Shown here: piece after piece, positions 1-12,446 of the stretch | Layout of the letters: each line of letters begins with the position of its first letter | How positions within the stretch are numbered: the first letter of the stretch is position 1 | The notes under the pieces: model-generated | The model's database searches: none | What the model saw: only the letters and a program-made list of their open reading frames with translations | Told to the model about the DNA's origin: nothing | Translations under genes and position numbers: made by a program | From: Paramacrobiotus metropolitanus | Taxonomy: Eukaryota > Tardigrada > Eutardigrada > Parachela > Macrobiotidae | DNA: 64,000 nt | Direction of reading: 5' to 3' | NCBI RefSeq assembly: GCF_019649055.1 | Contig: NW_026570298.1 | Coordinates: forward strand, 496,001 to 560,000

Positions 1-476
1 AGGCAGGAAAAACAATAAGAACAAAACACAAAAAACACAAGCATGTTTTCTTTACGTATATGTTTCATTCTTTTGTTTCATTCTTATTCTTTCTTATGTT
101 TTATTTATATTTTATCTTCCTCCCTCAAGAAAAATGTGTCTCTCGCTCTCTCCCTCAGGAAAAACATGAAAAGGAACATTAGAAAAGCATGAATTTTAAA
201 AATCAGTTTTAAGAAAAAAATTAATAATTGGTCTGTGTCTCAAATCTGGTAAAAGTGATATCGGTATGCATAAAAGACTACTTGAAGTTGATTAATAAAA
301 TCATGATTTTTTTTATTAGAAGTTAACTCCAGTTAACTCTAGTTATTGCGGCTAACTTAACTCGTAGCGTAACTCGCGAGCTGCGATTAACTCTTAACTC
401 TAACTATGAGTCGAAATCTCATAACTGCCCAGGTCTGGTGCATCGTAAGGTGAAACACTTTCGAAGAGCTCTACGA
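1..476. other. Intergenic, AT-rich left edge
   Basis: Simple AT-rich and pyrimidine-rich sequence with TTTCATTCTT-type repeats near 60-110. The run of 'ttaactc' words at 325-405 is a short degenerate tandem repeat. I see no coding exon. Confidence 0.6.
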
Positions 477-1000
477 ATGACAGCGTTAGCTTGTCCTCCG
501 TCAGCCGTAAGTTTTTCACTTTTGTAGGGCGGAGCAGTCGTACGAAACAGGTGAACGTAGAAGAAAAATGTCCAGACACCACCGGAATTCCCCGCATCGT
601 TACATCGACCAAGAGGTATATTCAAACAGTGCAGCGCGATGCTGTGCTAATGTGCCGCAGTACTGGATCGCCCGCACCGAAAATCGCCTGGTTTTATCAG
701 GCTACGCTGCACCGTAAAGGCAATCCAGCGTCCGCTAAAATAATCCGCCCGACACAAGAAAAATACGAGGTAAGGAAACTGCGAACGGACCAGAATAATA
801 TTACTGTAACAAAGCCTGTTTTTGGCAACTCGATTATACAAAATATGTTGAAGGTCCTGGAGACTGGTGATCTGCTAATCCGCAATATATCCGCCAAAAC
901 CGACCGTGGATATTACATTTGTGGGGCGTCGAATATCTATGGCTCGCATTACACAGTATCGTTCCTACAACCGGTTGGTAACCGGCATCAGAATACATGA
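477..1000 (+). CDS. Small single-Ig-domain protein, paralogue of the gene at 11292-11875
   Basis: Two exons are well supported: 551-769 and 854-1000 (intron GTAAGG...AAG). They encode one I-set-like immunoglobulin domain. The first Cys is in LMCRSTGSPAPKIAWFYQ with the Trp 10 residues later, and the second Cys is in DRGYYICGASNIYG, the usual D-x-G-x-Y-x-C pattern. The second exon is exactly 49 codons including the stop, the same as in the paralogue on the other side of the GH31 gene, and both end near VSFLQPV. The 5' end is uncertain. An ATG at 477 (exon 477-506) splices in phase to 551 through a 44-nt intron, but unlike the paralogue this gives no hydrophobic N-terminus, so a signal exon may lie further upstream or the copy may be truncated. 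A surface or secreted recognition role is only inferred from the fold. Confidence 0.6.
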
Positions 1001-1604
1001 TGTTGAACCCGCTCCTTCCGCCGGACACTAATGGTTTTCGCATCACGACTGAGGCGGGAATAGTGAATAGTACACCGTGTCATTACTGAGTAGCGCATTA
1101 AAGCTGCAGTCAATAATCGGTATATTCCAGGCGCTCAATACATGTCCTACTAGTGCTGCTTGAATTACGGACAACGTTGCATTTGTACTCGTACACATCG
1201 AAACTTACTTTACACGTTCTGCCTTTATCCTTATCACGTACAGTACAATAAATTATATACAGAAATTGCAATGACGTAATTCTATAATAAAAAAAACACA
1301 CGTTCCTGTAACACCTGAACCAACTGTACCAGAACATGGCGTTGTGATTTAGCGACAGACCACCATATTACGCAGATGTATCGTTTCACATTTAGTCAGC
1401 AATACACTCGTATTTACGAAATTCTCTGGATAGTGATTTTGTGATTAGTGGCAGTCCAGGCAGTGGCCCGTACTTGGTCTTTACTATGGTCCTACTGGAT
1501 TGTAGCCGGTTGGCAAAACGTTTTCGGTGGTGAGCTACAACCCATTCCTTTTTGGACGGCCTACGGTGTTCTGATGGGTGGTACTCAATAAATGCTTTAG
1601 CCGG
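1001..1604. other. Intergenic between convergent Ig and GH31 genes
   Basis: No coding exon seen. The two genes on either side end toward each other here. An AATAAA at 1248-1253 (+) could serve the upstream gene. Confidence 0.4.
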
Positions 1605-4600
1605 TCATTTCAAGGAATCAGCTGAGCGTATCACCCCCTCCTCAGCGGGAATTGACAAGTCGCATTTACAATATGTATCTTCCTGTCGACAATCGTCGTT
1701 GGTGAAGAGAAAGGTCATCGTTTTGGTCATGGGTATGGCTCCGGTGATGGTCATAATCTTAGTGCCGTTCTGTTTAATAAGCCGCTTTAGACCCGGAATC
1801 CTTTAGGATACAGAGTAAAAGTAAGAATCGTTACCTTGTTAGCAAATTTAAATTCCCCGGTGCGATCGTGCTGACGGTCGATGATCACCTGCTGGTAGCG
1901 GCGCGCCTGCATCCCGTAGATCTGGATTTCTTCAATGAAGTAGTTCTCCATTCCTGTCCAGTTTTGTTTCACTTCAAGAATGAAGACATGCTGCAAAGAC
2001 AGGCGCATTTCCGTCTAGTAAAACCGATACTGACCAGCGCTTATATACAAACACATTAAGTACGCAGTTCTATATACTGTATGTCCGGAGAAATTGTCGG
2101 CATTATTGCTCTGATGGACAAAAAGTGAAAATTCGTACCCAGTATCCATAAGGCAGCAGCGGATATAGAACGGAATCTTCGCCTTTATACCGCAACCACG
2201 CCGAGAAGTGGTTCTTGTTTTCGTGTGTATCTGCATAAACAAAATAAACAAAATTGTACTAGGTTATTAATCGCGTGCAGGCAGCACGTGAACTTCCGCT
2301 CAAATTGTTACATGTTTTAATTAAATAGCCTTCATTCTAAATTCGACAGACCTTGAGATTCTCCGTCATCCCAGAAAAACTCTCCACTAGAGTACTCATC
2401 CATTTTCGGGAATATGACCACGGTGAAATTATTCTTACGACTGCGAAACCAAAAAAAGACGACCTCGTTCGTTGCTAAGCAGGTTGAAATACGCAAGCAT
2501 TTCAAAGACCTTTCTCTGGTGTTGAGCTGCTCGTTCCTGTTTTGGGTCGCTATGATGTGACCGGCTCGACCATGCAGACCGATGGATACATCAGTTAAGT
2601 TGTACATTTCCGACTCATGCTGTGACTTCACTCGTTCACGGTCTATTACTTCCTGCAAAACCATCAAAAGGTCATAGTAAGGCTAAACATGAACAATACT
2701 AATTAATAACCATAAATTAAACAAAGTAATTAATCTAATTAAATGATAAAAAGGAGTAAACCGTAAAAAAATTAAATTCAGTAACAAGATATATCATATT
2801 TTCCCAAACAAATTAATAAAGGAACCGGGAATATTTCGTATTGATCTTTCGGTAAGTAACAAATCTAATAACAACATCAATAAACCGGTGCTGTATTCAA
2901 GGGACCGTATAATGCGCGTACCCCGGTAAAGAAATCGTAGAACCTGTCCGGCGGGAAGGTTATCCTCACTTGATCGACAAACGCCGTACCCTCGCGGACT
3001 TCCAGCACGGGTGTGATCATCAGCGCCGCGCCCCACATAAACTGTATCTGTTCGCTATCGGCGCTAACGAAATTGATCATATCCACATTTGTATATCTAT
3101 GCAGTAAACCATAATTTGTCGTTGCATGGTTTCACAGCAAGGACTACGCTGTACGTACTCGTGATGTAGCGGCCGCATCACGGTGTTCCCCTTGGTATGT
3201 GCAATATGGAAGAGCGTGTACAAGTACGGTAAAAGCCTGTAGCGCAGATCCAGGGCTTTACGGACTTGCTCCAAGTACGCCGGTGGCTTCTCGCCGAACA
3301 TGCGCGCCGGGTCGTGATAGTCGTTGACGTTGGAGGAATGCGCGCGCATCAGCGGATAGAACGCCCCGGCAATCGTCCACCGATGGCATAGTTCCGTTTT
3401 TAGATAGGTACCGGCGGTAGGCGGAGGGCTCCAAAACCCGCAAATATCCACACCGGTCTGTTACCACAAAATGAAGTAGTCACATTTTGTCCGGCCGAAA
3501 AAATTTTAAAGAAACTGATGCAGTGCCTACGTAGCTGTTTCCAAATAGACTATATTCCAGGATCCATTGGAACGAATAGCGAAAGTCTCGTTTATCCGAC
3601 GAGATGTCGCCTAGCCAACGGCCGGCGTACTGCTGCATCCCGGGAAACGACGCTTTGGCCATAATGAGCGTCCGGTTCAGCCTGACTTGTTTTGCTGCTC
3701 TGTGCAAGTCAAAATATTCGATTAAGGAACACGACATTCCGCTCGTCAGTGAGTTTGCACCTGAAGAGTGCGCGAGCAGCCGTTAAACCGTAGATATTAT
3801 GCACATCATAGTGATGGTAGGTGGTCACTCCATCGCTCTGCACGGCGTCCATACATAACGTCTGACTAGACAACAGCTCTTTTTTGTATGAGGACTGATG
3901 GGTCTTGGTAGATTGGTCTTCCCATTCGCGGATAGCCGCTAATTGGCCGAAAATTAGGAGCTGACGTTTGCTAATGGATTACGCTTTGTACAGTTTAGTT
4001 GTGCGATTAACTTTTACCGGTTTTGTACGGTGGACGCTCATGTAGACTAGCGGGATCGCACTGCAGTGTATAGTTCCAGTGCCGTCCGTACCCGGGTACC
4101 GTTTTCTCATCCTGCTGATCACCGCGTCCCTTAATAAACCAGGCCTCCTTCACCGGTGTGTTGGTAGCGAAGCAGGACGGTTCGGCAATGCCCAGCCAGA
4201 GGGAGGAGAAGGCCGCTAATTGGGTGTGCTGCATGTGCAGCATATCCTGTAGCCATTCCGCCGATTTCGGGTTCAGGTAGTCCACGTAGGCGGAGCGCCC
4301 GTTTGCCCAGGCCTAGGTGAGCAGCAGTATTTGCAGCAAAAATAGATTTATCTTAACGCCACGGCTATGCGCCTCGAATGGAAGGATGCGTCACTGAGCG
4401 GTCGTTTGCTGATTGTACAGACCAGCTGAGTCAGCTGACTACAGTACCGTACTGTAGTCAGTCATGGACCTCGCTACTAATTTTATTTTATGGTCAGAAG
4501 ACTGAAAAAAGTCCAGTAAAAAGGAACCAAATGTCGAAAAATATACGAGATTGAAATCTCTGCGCCATTCCGACATTCGACGCGCACCGCAGGCGTCTTA

Positions 4601-7232
4601 AATCATAAATTAACCGATTTATCTATTTTATTATAAAAATTAATAGTTTATTGTATTTTATAATTTTTAAATGGTTGATTTATAAAACCACTTAAACTTG
4701 TTCTTTCCTGTTATTTCGCTGGAAGAAAACTGCGTAAAACGTTACCTTTCCCAAGAGCACCGAGTCACCTCCAACACTTAATCCATTATTGGAGTGCGCC
4801 CAGCCCACACTGCGCTGTGGCCATTTGACGAGGATTCCCTTTTCCTGGGCGGTGGTATATGGTACTGCTGCGGATCCGTTGGCGTCGGCATGAACCGAAG
4901 GAAACTATCAAATAAATTTAACTATAGTTTTCCGAAGTTGCCTGGCTTACCTTGCCGAATCAGGCATGTGTGTATGGAAACTTACTACAACGCCCCCATA
5001 ATGAATTCCAAATCTTTCCAACATTTCCGTTGTGAGGGCGTGGAAATCTTGTCCGGTTTTATTCTGCGTGAAGGGCTGACGCTCGTCCATATCTAAACAT
5101 TTCTGAACCGTAAAAAATGCTCCTACTATTAAAGGAAAAAATAAAGCTTAGGTTAAGCATACAGTCGATGTCGACGAACACCATATCGAACGGGATCTTC
5201 TCATGGAGATTCCGCTGCGCCAGTTGCCGGGTTTGTTCAGCCGATTCCATACCCCAGCGCCCGATCTGGAAACCCAGCGACCAGTACGGCGGCATGAAAG
5301 TCCTCCCGGTTAACTACAATCACGTAAAGGTCATGCAAAAATCACACTATTTCGTGCTAATAAACCGTTTAAGTTTTCTTACAGCTGTGAATTGCTGAAT
5401 GACGTCCTCCGGTTTTGGACCGAGAAATACGTAGAAATCCAGAATACCCCCGACGGTTCTCCAGGTTATGGCGTTTCCGGGAAGAAGCGTGTAATCTAAA
5501 ATTGACAAGCTGTTGTTCTGGATAATTCTGGATCAGCAGAACTGGTACCCATGGCGTTGCTGTTGCGAAGGAAAACACCGTGCGCTTTCCCGTCATTCTC
5601 AATGACCATGTAGAACGGCTGGAATCCGTACAGGTTCTTGGGCGTGGTTCCCCGTGTATCCATCATCAAGAGGTCCACGTCGCGGTTGAACATGGCCCAG
5701 GTGGCCCAGTCCATTTTCCTTTTGAGACTGCCCAGTCGATTATCGCCTGTCCGCAGGAACCAAGCTGTACAGATACTCTCGTTTAGAAGCGGTGTAGTTA
5801 CGTTTTCGTACCGAGACCGAAAAGGTGCTCCGATGGCAATTTGGCCGAGAATTGCAGAAACTGATCTTGCAGTACCAATCCACCAATGCATGTATCTAAC
5901 CTGCAATTTAAAACTGTGCTTTATTTGCCCGTTTTTATAAGGAGTATTAATACGAAACCGTACAGGAATGACTCGGATCCGAACGTCCGCCGGTAAATGC
6001 GGAATTTAAACGGATTACTGCTGGTAATGTTGATGGCGTACTGGCGTCGATTCGGATTAAACTGCGTCGACCGTACATTGTGAAGCTCGACCGGTACTTC
6101 GTAACGGCTGGTGTTGTAATCGAAGAACTGCAACATAAGTGTTGATGCTGTGAGGAAATGCGACACACCTTTTTACTAATTTTGTACTTCTTTTCTGGAA
6201 TAAACTCTCTCAACAGTTGTAATATTTATGTACATAAAGGAGCGTTTGGAATAATTTAACCTCCGTGCGAATTACAACGTTATACTGCGAGGGCGGGAAA
6301 TTTTAAGACTTGAATTTATATCGCAGGTGTTTCTCATGTACGAGTACATAGCAAAAGCATTTTTAATATGAAAACTAGCGAAGTGCGTTTTTAGCATACG
6401 GAAATGTTTACCTGAAACCGCAGCGTATTTTCCGATAGATAGTCCGATCGGAATGCCGGTCGTCTAAAGGCAAAATGTGCTTCCGACGGCGGGCGTTCCT
6501 CATCAAAGACAATCGGCGTATGGATAGCTTCCAGAATACCGACACTGTTCCAATCACCAGGAACATATTCATCCCGGTTGACCAAATTATACCCAATCTT
6601 ACTCGGCGGCATGTAGCACGACGGCGGCCCAAAATCCTTCCCATCATCCACCGGGAGGTCCTCATCCCGATACTGGCACCCGCGCCGCCGACACAACCCC
6701 TGATCACACCTCCGCGCGTCCGTCCCGCGTTTATCGGGGTGCACGTGATCCGCAACCCCACCTCCACAAACTCCACGCTCTCCTCCGCGTGGTTGTCCTC
6801 CTCTGTCTTCATCAGGGCGATGGACGTGATCCCCGACGCCAGCGCCACCAGGAACACCACCAGACACGCCCACAACGCCCACTGGTACTTTTTGGGGATG
6901 TGGAAGGGGAATTTGCGGGCGGGGTTGACGGGGATGGGTTGGGCGGGGCGGGTGGGTGTGGTGGCGAGGGAGGCCTGGGAGGCGCTGGTCAGCAGGGTCA
7001 GGGAGGTCGTGGAGTACATGCTGGCGTCGGAGGGCGGGGCCGGGGGGTACTGGCGGCGGTAGTGCGGGATGTCCTCGTAGATGTGCCCCAGGGACACCCG
7101 CCCCGGGTGGTCGGTGTGCGATTCGAAGCCGTAGATGATGTCGTTGGTGTCGTGGATGAGGTCCATGTAGTCGTTGGGCCGGGCGGGTACAGTGACGTCC
7201 ACAGTCTCGGACTGACGATCCCAAGCGGCCAT
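1605..7232 (-). CDS. Type II membrane GH31 alpha-glucosidase-like protein (maltase-glucoamylase/sucrase-isomaltase family), probable pseudoenzyme
   Basis: Eighteen exons (high to low): 7232-6412, 6127-5964, 5900-5812, 5764-5549, 5495-5383, 5313-5163, 5092-4986, 4904-4746, 4312-4018, 3878-3761, 3699-3531, 3457-3159, 3063-2922, 2652-2510, 2440-2352, 2230-2139, 1990-1835, 1769-1605, about 1162 residues. All phases agree except one frameshift in exon 1 at the G-run 6736-6739. Order: cytosolic tail of about 116 residues, one membrane span (about 118-141, WALWACLVVFLVALASGI), trefoil-like Cys-rich segment ending PSCYMPP, GH31 N-domain (YEVPVEL, GGLVLQDQFLQF), barrel (MPPYWSLGFQIGR, YHHYDVHNIYG, VDICGFW, GAFYPLMRAH) and C-terminal beta domains (FFWDDGES). 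The family hydrolyses terminal alpha-glucosides outside the cell. Here the nucleophile motif W-[IL]-D-M-N-E reads LWLGIAEPS: Asp is Gly and Asn is Ala. The acid/base motif WLGD is kept. Activity is therefore doubtful. Confidence 0.85.
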
Positions 7233-8555
7233 TTTTCCAAGAATTTTCAAATAGCCCTGTTCAAATTTTTTTGCTAGTTTAAAGAAAAATATCAGAAGAA
7301 TTTACGGACGTTCCCAGCCCGTCATCTTCTCTGTTCCGTTCCGCAAATTTTAAATCACGGTGAAAGAAAAATTCTGAGCGTTGTATGCTCGCTGAAAAAT
7401 GCCCGAAGAATTTTACTGCGTGGATGGATGTTTGTTTAGACTGTAATTTATCGTTCAGGAGACAATTGTGTTGCCGGTAGTTACGACTGATACCGGTTCA
7501 CATGGGCACGGAATGAACAGATAGCGCTGTCGGCAAGTATCTGTCACTAAGGTCAGTGTGACAGTTGTGGGTTTGCACAGAGTGATAATCGTGGAATTCT
7601 AGTTTGTTTTCCGATAATTGCGGAACGTTTTCGAAGCGACATATACGGGATTTTCGCGCTGTGATAAGCGGAAACAATACATAGTTGCGAGTGAAGTCGA
7701 TAGGTCGAACTGTACGAAACAAATCAAAGAATTTCACTTCCTGGATACGTGAATACAGATACATCAAGGTGAGTTATCATCCGCAGGTTTACCAAGCGCT
7801 ACTGCGCTAGTTACGTGGTATGTTCGTAATTAGGCTTTTGTTAACCCGCTACAGTTTAAATTTAAAAACTGTAAATGACAAAAAATTTGGAAATTCTGAA
7901 TTGCGCCGCTACAGCTGACATATTTTCGGCTAACTAGTTATTTTTAATGCTTTCCTTGGTTTTGCCACTCCACTACAACCCAGATAATCGTGTCCATGTA
8001 GCTGTCAAATGGCCAGTGTAACCGAAGAACAACAATAATTATAAAATTAATTTATATTAATAATATAATTTACCGTTTTATTTTGTATTTTTTTATAATA
8101 TTAATTTTTTTATTCTAAAAATATAAACAGTTCCACCGTGAATGTGGAATGGATTTAAATAATACCCAAATGTTCGTTCGTAATACAGGTTTTATACAGA
8201 ATATATATAAGCATTAATTCCCATAAGCATTTAATAATGTACTAGTCAAAATGCACAGTGCGCTAAATTTAATATTTTTCCGCAGCAGTCAACTGGCAGA
8301 TCACGCGCATATATGTAAATCTCTATATTCAGTGTATGTATTGAATCCTGGTACATAAATCCATCGTCTTCTGCTGTACAAAAAGGCAACAAAAATCAAA
8401 ACTATTGCATCTTCGGCACAACAAATACAACTACAGCTTTTGATTTGAGTAATAACACACTTCGCTTCAAGAAATACACATTAATGTGCGAAAGACTGTT
8501 CATGTCAGTATCTATATACACACTCTGGCATCACCGTACACTCTAGCGACTTCCG
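7233..8555. other. Intergenic, divergence region upstream of the GH31 gene
   Basis: Contains the presumed promoter and 5' UTR of the GH31-like gene (minus strand, from 7233 up), then AT-rich DNA with long A/T runs at 8036-8130. No coding exon recognised. Confidence 0.4.
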
Positions 8556-8801
8556 CTACCATTCAAAAGCCTGACGCGGACTACTCCCATGCTCCAATGT
8601 GGGCTGGACGAATAAACTCTGTTTCCTGTGCAGCTGCAGCCGCTGGATCTCCGAGGGCTCGATGTCCACCACGGAGGTGGAGCGCGACCGCGGATTCCGC
8701 TCCAGACTGCGGTGTGGCGTCTCCGTGGCGTCGGCGATTTCCAGTTTGCTCTTGCGGGGGAAGGGGATGGGGATCGGCTGGGATTTCACCGTGTCCGACA
8801 T
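8556..8801 (-). CDS. Small basic, Ser/Pro-rich protein, unrecognised
   Basis: An 81-residue open frame with a true ATG at 8801 and a stop at 8556-8558. It is distinctly GC-rich inside AT-rich flanks, which is how real exons look elsewhere in this window. The peptide is polar: Pro-rich near the start (PIPIPFPRKSK), then SRSTSVVDIEPSE, a pattern that would suit kinase sites, and no signal peptide or membrane span. I do not recognise the family. It could be a single-exon gene or the first exon of a longer one; no partner exon is obvious. Confidence 0.45.
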   Translation of the reverse strand: MSDTVKSQPIPIPFPRKSKLEIADATETPHRSLERNPRSRSTSVVDIEPSEIQRLQLHRKQSLFVQPTLEHGSSPRQAFEW

Positions 8802-11291
8802 AATTATTTCCGGAACCGTTTTCCGGTAAAAAATTTCGGATTTTTTTCGGTGCAGATTAAGGCGAATCAGTGCGGCGTCGATACAGTGAAGATCCGATAG
8901 AATTTTATTTAACAGATCCGTTGAGCTGAGATCCAGCGAGAAACGATGCTAATCGTTTGCACACGCTCCGCTCCAGATATCCGTAAAAAAATGTCGTTCC
9001 GTTAAACTGCTGTTAAAAAAATCCGTTTATTAAATGACAAGCAGGTTTTTACGGTTTTCAAAGAGACATTTAAAGAATCCGAGGATAAAGATTATTAGTA
9101 GAGTACACAAGTTTTGCACACGCTTCACTCCAGATATCTGCACATATAGAAAGGCCGGCAAAAAAACCGTTTATCAAACAGCATGCATTTTTTACGGTTT
9201 TTGAGGAGGCATTAAAAAACCTTATGACTAGAATTATTAGAAGAGTTCTGTATCACGAAACAGATCGAGTTTCACTGCGTCCAGGTAAACGCCGAACACG
9301 CGATAGCGAACGCCAACAAACACAGCATGATTACGGTTTTACGCCGCTGTGCACACTCCGCATGTAACCGGTTAAGTTGAACGGTTTTATCAGGCGGGCG
9401 AATCGCATAAGTTGGCGATTATAATATTATGCATCCGCCGCGGAGCCATGTGCCCGCGTAATACCGCGAAGTGCCACGTTGCCAAGCCGGGTATGGTGTC
9501 GAGAATAGCAGGTTGGTGGTTGTCCAAGTCATCCTCGATCACAAGATCACCCGGCATTTTCAGCGCACTGCCGTATGGTGATTACACGCGCCTTGGCATT
9601 GAGCGTCGGCATATACGCCAAATCAAGTGCATTGCTCTCCGCTGGGTTGTGAAAGAAGCGTATTATTATCACACGGGTTCCATAGAAACCCGAAAATAGA
9701 TAGGCTGGTTAATCGACTGAGTGGGAAGGAGCGCAGGCTGAGTCATACCGAGCATGTAACATCCCGGGTGGGTGGAGTGCATGGGAACTGAAGAAACTTA
9801 AGGGATTTTTTTACAGCTTAATGAATTGTATAGACTGCTTTGGAAGGTGTTGTAAAATGTATTACTTTAATCACTCTATACGGTATTATCCTATGTTTGT
9901 GCCGATTGGTGGTTAGTCAGACGATGCGGTTTACAGCAGTTGCAATACAAAAAGCGTATCAGCGCTTAATTAAGCGTAAATAATATTTGTGTAAGATTGT
10001 GCAGTTGACACAAAAATATAAATTTATTAGTTGTACAGTACAGCGTGCAATTATAAGTCACGTGACATATCTGACTGATTTATTTCTGTACTTTCTTATT
10101 ATTATGATATAATTATTAATGTATTATTATTATTTCTGTATTTGTTCCTGTTTCACGATTACCGGCAACACGTATATACAGCTATCGGTATAATTATCAC
10201 TTTCACGTGCGATCGTCGCGTCTTTCTAGCTGTATGGCTAGTGTGTACTGTGTGTACTGCACAGTTTATGAATTTATTAGAAAATGACTCCGTAGATGCT
10301 TACTAATACCTGGTAGCATTTTCAGCGATGGGGGATCGTCTGCGGGATATATCTGTATCTGCGATCATCCGTGGTATTCAGTATCACTGTATCAGTATCA
10401 AAATCCGGCGAAGAGATACAGTAATTGCAGACGCTATGACAGTGGGATACCAAGAAATTTCGTGTTACAGATACAAATTTTGCAACAAGCGCTGTAGTAC
10501 TTAACAATAATTTGGCTCTATTGCAGAAATATTGATTTTATAAATTACGCAGGAATATGCAACCATGACGTAGTCTTCGATACTGAAAAATACGTCTTCA
10601 CAAAAAAGGTGTTATGAAATACGTAAACAAAAAGTTTAATAATGTTACCAAAATCTGTAGCTGCCATGGATACCGCATCTTCAGGGTCAAGCATGAACAG
10701 ATACTTCAGTAGAGGAGTTCGTTAAATTTATTTTCTTTTGCTGCGATCCCGGTATCAACATCGTTTTACTACGAGCCCTATCGAATGGTTCAGATATTCA
10801 CAGCACAATTTATCAGGTATTTATTACTCGTGAAACTCCTTATTAACAGGTGACCGTTTAATCCGGGTATTGACAGCTAGATAAACAACCGTTTTATTTG
10901 ACTGCAGTTAGCAAATAAAGGAAGAACAAATCAGTTACAAACAAAATCGCAAATAGCATACGAGTATACAACGTTCATCTGCATGATGCGGGTATAGTAT
11001 TATGTACAAGAAAAAAAGCCGTCACAATAACACTTGTTCAAAAGAAATTTAAAACTGGTTAACTATCACGTCGCAAAGAAGAGCAAAGCAGCTAGCCCGG
11101 GGGCCGTTGGATGTCCGTGGTGACCTTTCCGTTGCCCCGGCATTTTATTTACAATTTATCTACACAAACATCGATTCGGTTACCGCACACCGTATGTGTA
11201 AATATTGACTTTACCATTTATTTTGCCAGTGGTAACTGGGAAGAAAACGCACCTAGGTTTTGTACCTATGGAACTTTCGATTCTTTCTCAA
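8802..11291. other. Long intergenic stretch
   Basis: No exon I can defend. 8930-9260 has two diverged copies of a short segment sharing 'cacgcT(c/t)C(a)CTCCAGATATC' and 'CGTTTAT(t/c)AAA' (about 8960-9050 and 9120-9200), so a local duplication. 9412-9700 is GC-richer and open on the plus strand for 95 codons, but its translation has no recognisable motif. 10060-10150 is simple AT-rich sequence. Confidence 0.4.
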
Positions 11292-11875
11292 TCACACCTC
11301 GCCCGGGGCCGGCAGCACTGGCTGCAAGAAAGACACCGCGTAATCCTCTCCATAAAGATTCATGGCCCCACAAATATAGTAGCCCAGATCATGCTGAACC
11401 GTGGCCTTTTTCACGACAAGATCGCCGTTGCCCAAAATCTGCAGAATGCAAAAACCGATTATATGCAGCATATTGATATGGCCTTCAATAGCTCATTATG
11501 GAAAAGGCAGTACGTATGCAAGTAATTGGAATGGCCGACCTGGTATTTCTCCTGTTGATAGGGCTGGATTTTCTTCAGATAGTCCGGTGTGGCGTTGCGG
11601 AAGAGTCCGGCGTGAAAGTACCAAGCGTTGCGGGGCGGCGGGGATCCGGTACTACGGCAGTGCAGCACTACGTCATCCTGGGCGTGGGGCATGTACCTGC
11701 GTGTCGATAGGAAGATGTGCGGCGCGAGGGTCGGGTATGCGGAACATTTGTGGTGTGGACTGACGTGTTTGGAGCGGCTGAAGGGTCCTATCCACATAAT
11801 AAATAAGGTACAGCAGAGCAGCAAAATGGATAAGCATAGATAAGGGGGACAGTGTTTCGCTGTTTGGCGGACCAT
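11292..11875 (-). CDS. Small Ig-domain protein with hydrophobic N-terminus
   Basis: Two phase-consistent exons, 11875-11540 and 11438-11292, giving 160 residues from ATG 11875 to TGA 11292-11294. The N-terminus is a long hydrophobic stretch (LCLSILLLCCTLFIMWIG, about residues 14-31) that acts either as a signal peptide or a type II anchor. One Ig domain follows: first Cys in VVLHCRSTGSPPPRNAWY, second in HDLGYYICGAMNLYG, ending VSFLQPVLPAPGEV. It is clearly paralogous to the gene at 477-1000 (same exon split inside the Ig domain, same 49-codon last exon) but in the opposite orientation. The intron donor would be GTCGGC, a rare type seen again in this window. Ligand and role are unknown. Confidence 0.72.
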
Positions 11876-12079
11876 CAGAATTCGTCCAATGGAAACACCG
11901 GATCGAAATTCATTACACAGTACAAAACCGACGTATGCTTTGGTCACATGATAAAACCGGTCTTTTTGCGCCACATGCATTACACGGATCCTCACATGCG
12001 TGCCAAATGTGGATTACAGAAGGAGGAAGGGTGCGCACTGAGCATTAGAATATGCGGCGGAAATTAAAGAAATACTGTA

Positions 12080-12393
12080 CTGCAACGCTTATCGCATTCC
12101 GGACACTTTTACAATACAGATTCGCGTACCGGATACCAGAGAGGGGGCATTCTCTGCGTTCGTCCACGTTAAAAAACTTCATAAGTTTTTATAAATTTCG
12201 CGTACAAGCAAGTATAAAATCCCGAACATGAACACGTAGTCATGAACACGTAGTCATTTTTGGAAAAAAAATTTTTCATGTGGAACACCGCGGAGATTTT
12301 CCTCCCTCTGGTGTCTGTTACGGGAACCCATATTTTAAAAGTATCCGGAACGGGAAACAGGTCGAGTACTCGCATAATATACTGTTCGTTCAA
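12080..12393. repeat. Inverted pair of related, exon-like segments
   Basis: The plus strand at about 12088-12178 and the minus strand at about 12345-12260 translate to similar peptides: IPDTFTIQIRVPDTR and VPDTFKIWVPVTDTR, followed by SAFVHVKKL and SAVFHMKNF. The DNA is also alignable. The minus copy could be a downstream exon of the Ig gene at 12447-14763: a GTACGT donor inside that gene's last exon and a GTTGAG acceptor near 12418 keep phase. I cannot tell an alternative exon from a relic. Two direct 'ATGAACACGTAGTC' copies lie at about 12229-12254. Confidence 0.35.
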
Positions 12394-12446
12394 CGTGTAA
12401 AAGACGGGAACATTGTGAAACCCTCAACAAATAATAACCAAACTAT

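Noticed and set aside
6475-7277. Long plus-strand frames over GH31 exon 1
   Set aside because: GC-rich antisense shadow of the minus-strand exon; repetitive Gly/Arg/Val composition and no motif.
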